Assembly (NCBI GenBank): GCA_002159155.1
Contig: LZRQ01000188.1
Span: forward strand, 1 to 6,812
Source of the DNA: Firmicutes bacterium ZCTH02-B6
GTDB taxonomy: Bacteria; Bacillota; Limnochordia; Limnochordales; ZCTH02-B6
Direction of reading: 5' to 3'
Length of the DNA stretch: 6,812 nt
Shown: piece by piece, positions 5,354 through 6,812 of the stretch
Position numbering within the stretch: the first letter of the stretch is position 1
Layout: the number at the start of each line of letters is the position of its first letter
The notes under the pieces: model-generated
What the model saw: only the letters and a program-made list of their open reading frames with translations
Database searches by the model: none
What the model was told of the DNA's origin: nothing
Position numbers and translations under genes: made by a program

Positions 5354-6151
5354 GTGTTCGAGTACCTGGCGCCCGTGGTGGAAATCGAAATCGGTGACTT
5401 TATCGTGCGCCGCATCGTGGACCTGAAGTTGGTCACGGGCCGGGCCAGCCCCCTCGACCGGGCAGACATCGTGCTCCCGGTCGAGGGCCTGGACCCCGCA
5501 GCCATCGTCCGGGAGGCGCCCGTGCACATCCGGGCGGGCTACCGGGAGAAGGGGTTGTGGCCGCTGTTCACCGGCAGCGTCGTCGATGTGGCATGGCACC
5601 ACCAGGTGCGCCTGCTGTGCCGTGACCGGATGGAGGGCCTGCGGTCTACCCGCATCGTCGAGTCGTTTGTGGACGTCACGCCGCGAGAAGTTGTGGACCG
5701 GGCCTTGGACCTGGCCGGCGTGACCAACCGGCAATTGTCCGATTCCGTTCAGGACCGGCGCCACTACTTCGTTTTGACGGGTCAGAACGTGATTGAGGTC
5801 ATCCGCCTGGTGAATCGCAGCTGGGGGCTGGACGATTGGGCGTTTTACTGGGAGCCCGAGCCAGACGGCGCCCTGTGGTGGGGGCCGTGGGAGGAATCCC
5901 CGCGCCGGCAGACCGGCGAGGTGCTGCGGTTGGAGTACGGCCAGAACGTGCTGCAACTCGTGCCCTTTACCCGTGAGCGCCGCGGCGTGGTGCGGACCAT
6001 CTTCCTCCCCTACCTCCGCCATTCTCAGCTGGTGCGCATCCGCGACATGCGCTTCTGGCGGCAGGACGTGCTGGTGCGGGCGGAACGGATTGTCCATCAT
6101 GTCACGGAGAAGAAGGCGAGGACCACGCTCGAATGGACGCTCGTGAGCTAG
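5354..6151 (+). CDS. Baseplate hub protein, gpD-like (gp27-type)
   Basis: This encodes 265 residues from GTG 5354, with GAGGTG (5342-5347) six bases upstream and partly inside the preceding gene's end; only three bases separate the two genes. The N-terminal part (residues about 1-90) has the hub-type beta pattern: VEIEIGDFIVRRIVDLKLV, ADIVLPVEG, VHIRAGYRE, then LFTGSVVDVAWHHQVRLLCRDR. The helix-rich middle has FVDVTPREVVDRALDLAGV, the kind of motif seen before the second domain of hub proteins, followed by HYFVLTGQNVIEVIRLVNR. The end (ERIVHHVTEKKARTTLEWTL) matches the final strand of gpD-like proteins. It is shorter than P2 gpD (close to 390 residues), so it is a compact version. Trimers of this protein form the centre of the baseplate, join the tube to the spike and are crossed by the tape measure and DNA. 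The spike gene follows with a 19-base overlap. Assignment rests on motif pattern and gene order. Confidence 0.83.
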   Translation: MFEYLAPVVEIEIGDFIVRRIVDLKLVTGRASPLDRADIVLPVEGLDPAAIVREAPVHIRAGYREKGLWPLFTGSVVDVAWHHQVRLLCRDRMEGLRSTRIVESFVDVTPREVVDRALDLAGVTNRQLSDSVQDRRHYFVLTGQNVIEVIRLVNRSWGLDDWAFYWEPEPDGALWWGPWEESPRRQTGEVLRLEYGQNVLQLVPFTRERRGVVRTIFLPYLRHSQLVRIRDMRFWRQDVLVRAERIVHHVTEKKARTTLEWTLVS

Positions 6152-6771
6152 AGATCGCAGCCCTGCGGAGGCTGATTCGTGAGGCCCTGCCGGAGCTCTT
6201 GGGCTACCATCTCTCCATTCGGGCCCGGGTGGTGGCCGTGCACGAGGAAGCCGGCCGGATTGAGGAGGAGCGTCGCCGCTACAGTGTGGATGTGCAACCC
6301 TTGCGGCCCGACGGCTCCGACGATGAGGACGCGCCGGTGATCCCGGACGTGGAGATCCCCACCATTTGGGCCGGTCCGGGCCGTGGCATCTATGCCTTGC
6401 CTGAGGTGGGGGCCATCGTGCGGGTGGCGTGGGACTACGGGGACCCCGCCCACCCCTACGTTCACTCTGTGCTGGGCTACGGGTTCGACGCTCCCGAACA
6501 TCCGCTGGGTGCCCTGGTCATCCAGCACTCCCCTGGGTGTCATATCACCATCGAACCCGACGGCTCCGTGAGAGTCGTCACCCCTCGGCGGGTGCGGGTG
6601 GAATCCGCCGAGCTGGTGGAGGTTGACGCGCCCAAGGTCTTGCTGGCCGGCGGCGGTCCCCGGGTGGCGCGGGTGGGCGACCGCGTTGAGGTGACCGTGG
6701 GGGCGGGCTCGTCAGCTGGTACGTGGTCTGGGACGATTGTCGAGGGTTCCGAGAAGGTGGAGGCGGGTTAA
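6133..6771 (+). CDS. Baseplate central spike protein, gpV-like (OB-fold plus beta-helix)
   Basis: This encodes 212 residues from ATG 6133, overlapping the hub gene by 19 bases, with a GCGAGGA site about ten bases upstream. Residues 1-25 form a helical leader (ELEIAALRRLIREALPELLG). Residues about 26-118 read as the OB-fold of gpV/gp5 proteins: YSVDVQPLRPDG, then IPTIWAGPGRGIYALPEVG, and VRVAWDYGDPAHPYVHSVLG, the region where such proteins carry a conserved PxxGxxVxVxF-like signature. Residues about 126-172 (ALVIQHSPGCHITIEPDGS, then VRVVTPRRVRVESAELVEVD) look like the repetitive strands of a trimeric beta-helix. The end (PRVARVGDRVEV, then GTIVEGSEKVEAG) resembles a short tip section of related baseplate V proteins. 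There is no HxH iron-binding pair and no lysozyme domain. The protein forms the membrane-piercing needle below the hub. The identification is good; the tip's exact type is uncertain. Confidence 0.86.
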   Translation: MDARELEIAALRRLIREALPELLGYHLSIRARVVAVHEEAGRIEEERRRYSVDVQPLRPDGSDDEDAPVIPDVEIPTIWAGPGRGIYALPEVGAIVRVAWDYGDPAHPYVHSVLGYGFDAPEHPLGALVIQHSPGCHITIEPDGSVRVVTPRRVRVESAELVEVDAPKVLLAGGGPRVARVGDRVEVTVGAGSSAGTWSGTIVEGSEKVEAG

Positions 6772-6772
6772 G

Positions 6773-6812
6773 GTGGCGCTGAACAACCCTGTGCTGGGCC
6801 GAGACCTGGCGC
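6773..6812 (+). CDS. Start of the next baseplate gene (possibly gp25/gpW-like), cut by window end
   Basis: GTG at 6773 follows the spike stop by one base, with GGAGG (6759-6763) nine bases upstream, and opens a frame of 13 full codons to the edge, read as VALNNPVLGRDLA. The LGRDLA motif near the N-terminus recalls gp25/gpW-like baseplate wedge proteins, which also follow the spike gene in P2-type clusters. With so few residues this is a guess supported mostly by gene order. Confidence 0.55.
   Translation, partial: MALNNPVLGRDLA

Noticed and set aside
5048..6100. Opposite-strand frame (350 codons) over the adaptor and hub genes
   Set aside because: Shadow of two well-supported plus-strand genes; composition is His/Arg/Pro-rich and it has no convincing ribosome binding site.

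Overview
The window is a slice of the tail and baseplate module of a contractile-tailed (myovirus-type) phage, prophage or tailocin-like element. The DNA is GC-rich, with strong GC preference at third codon positions. Genes have near-consensus AGGAGG Shine-Dalgarno sites and frequent GTG starts. This would suit a high-GC host with a strong-SD translation style, such as a high-GC Firmicutes-like bacterium, but no host marker gene is present and that remains a guess. I see no integrase, lysogeny, replication, packaging, tRNA, rRNA or CRISPR element.

Layout, left to right on the + strand: the C-terminal part of a tail sheath protein (cut by the left edge); the tail tube protein; a small tail assembly chaperone followed by a -1 reading-frame extension reached through a T TTT TTG slippery heptamer; a large tape measure protein; a small beta-rich baseplate or tube-adaptor-type protein; a compact gpD-like baseplate hub; a gpV-like central spike; and the first 13 codons of the next gene, probably a gp25/gpW-like baseplate subunit. 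The order matches the P2 and PBSX-type tail plan (sheath, tube, chaperone with frameshift, tape measure, adaptor, hub, spike, wedge). The genes are closely packed: the tape measure stop overlaps the next start in ATGA, the hub and spike overlap by 19 bases, and other gaps are short.

The part that does not fit a plain tail operon is at about 1747-2009. A 69-codon gene for a very hydrophobic, glycine-rich membrane protein lies on the opposite strand, between the chaperone extension and the tape measure gene. It has its own consensus ribosome binding site and a plausible sigma70-like promoter that overlaps the translation start region of the tape measure gene. This is the layout of a 'moron', an independently expressed cargo gene, and its product could be holin-like or an exclusion protein.

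How the parts work together: the tube polymerises around the tape measure protein with help from the short chaperone and its frameshifted long form; the sheath surrounds the tube; and the adaptor, hub and spike form the centre of the baseplate, where assembly starts and where the membrane is pierced.
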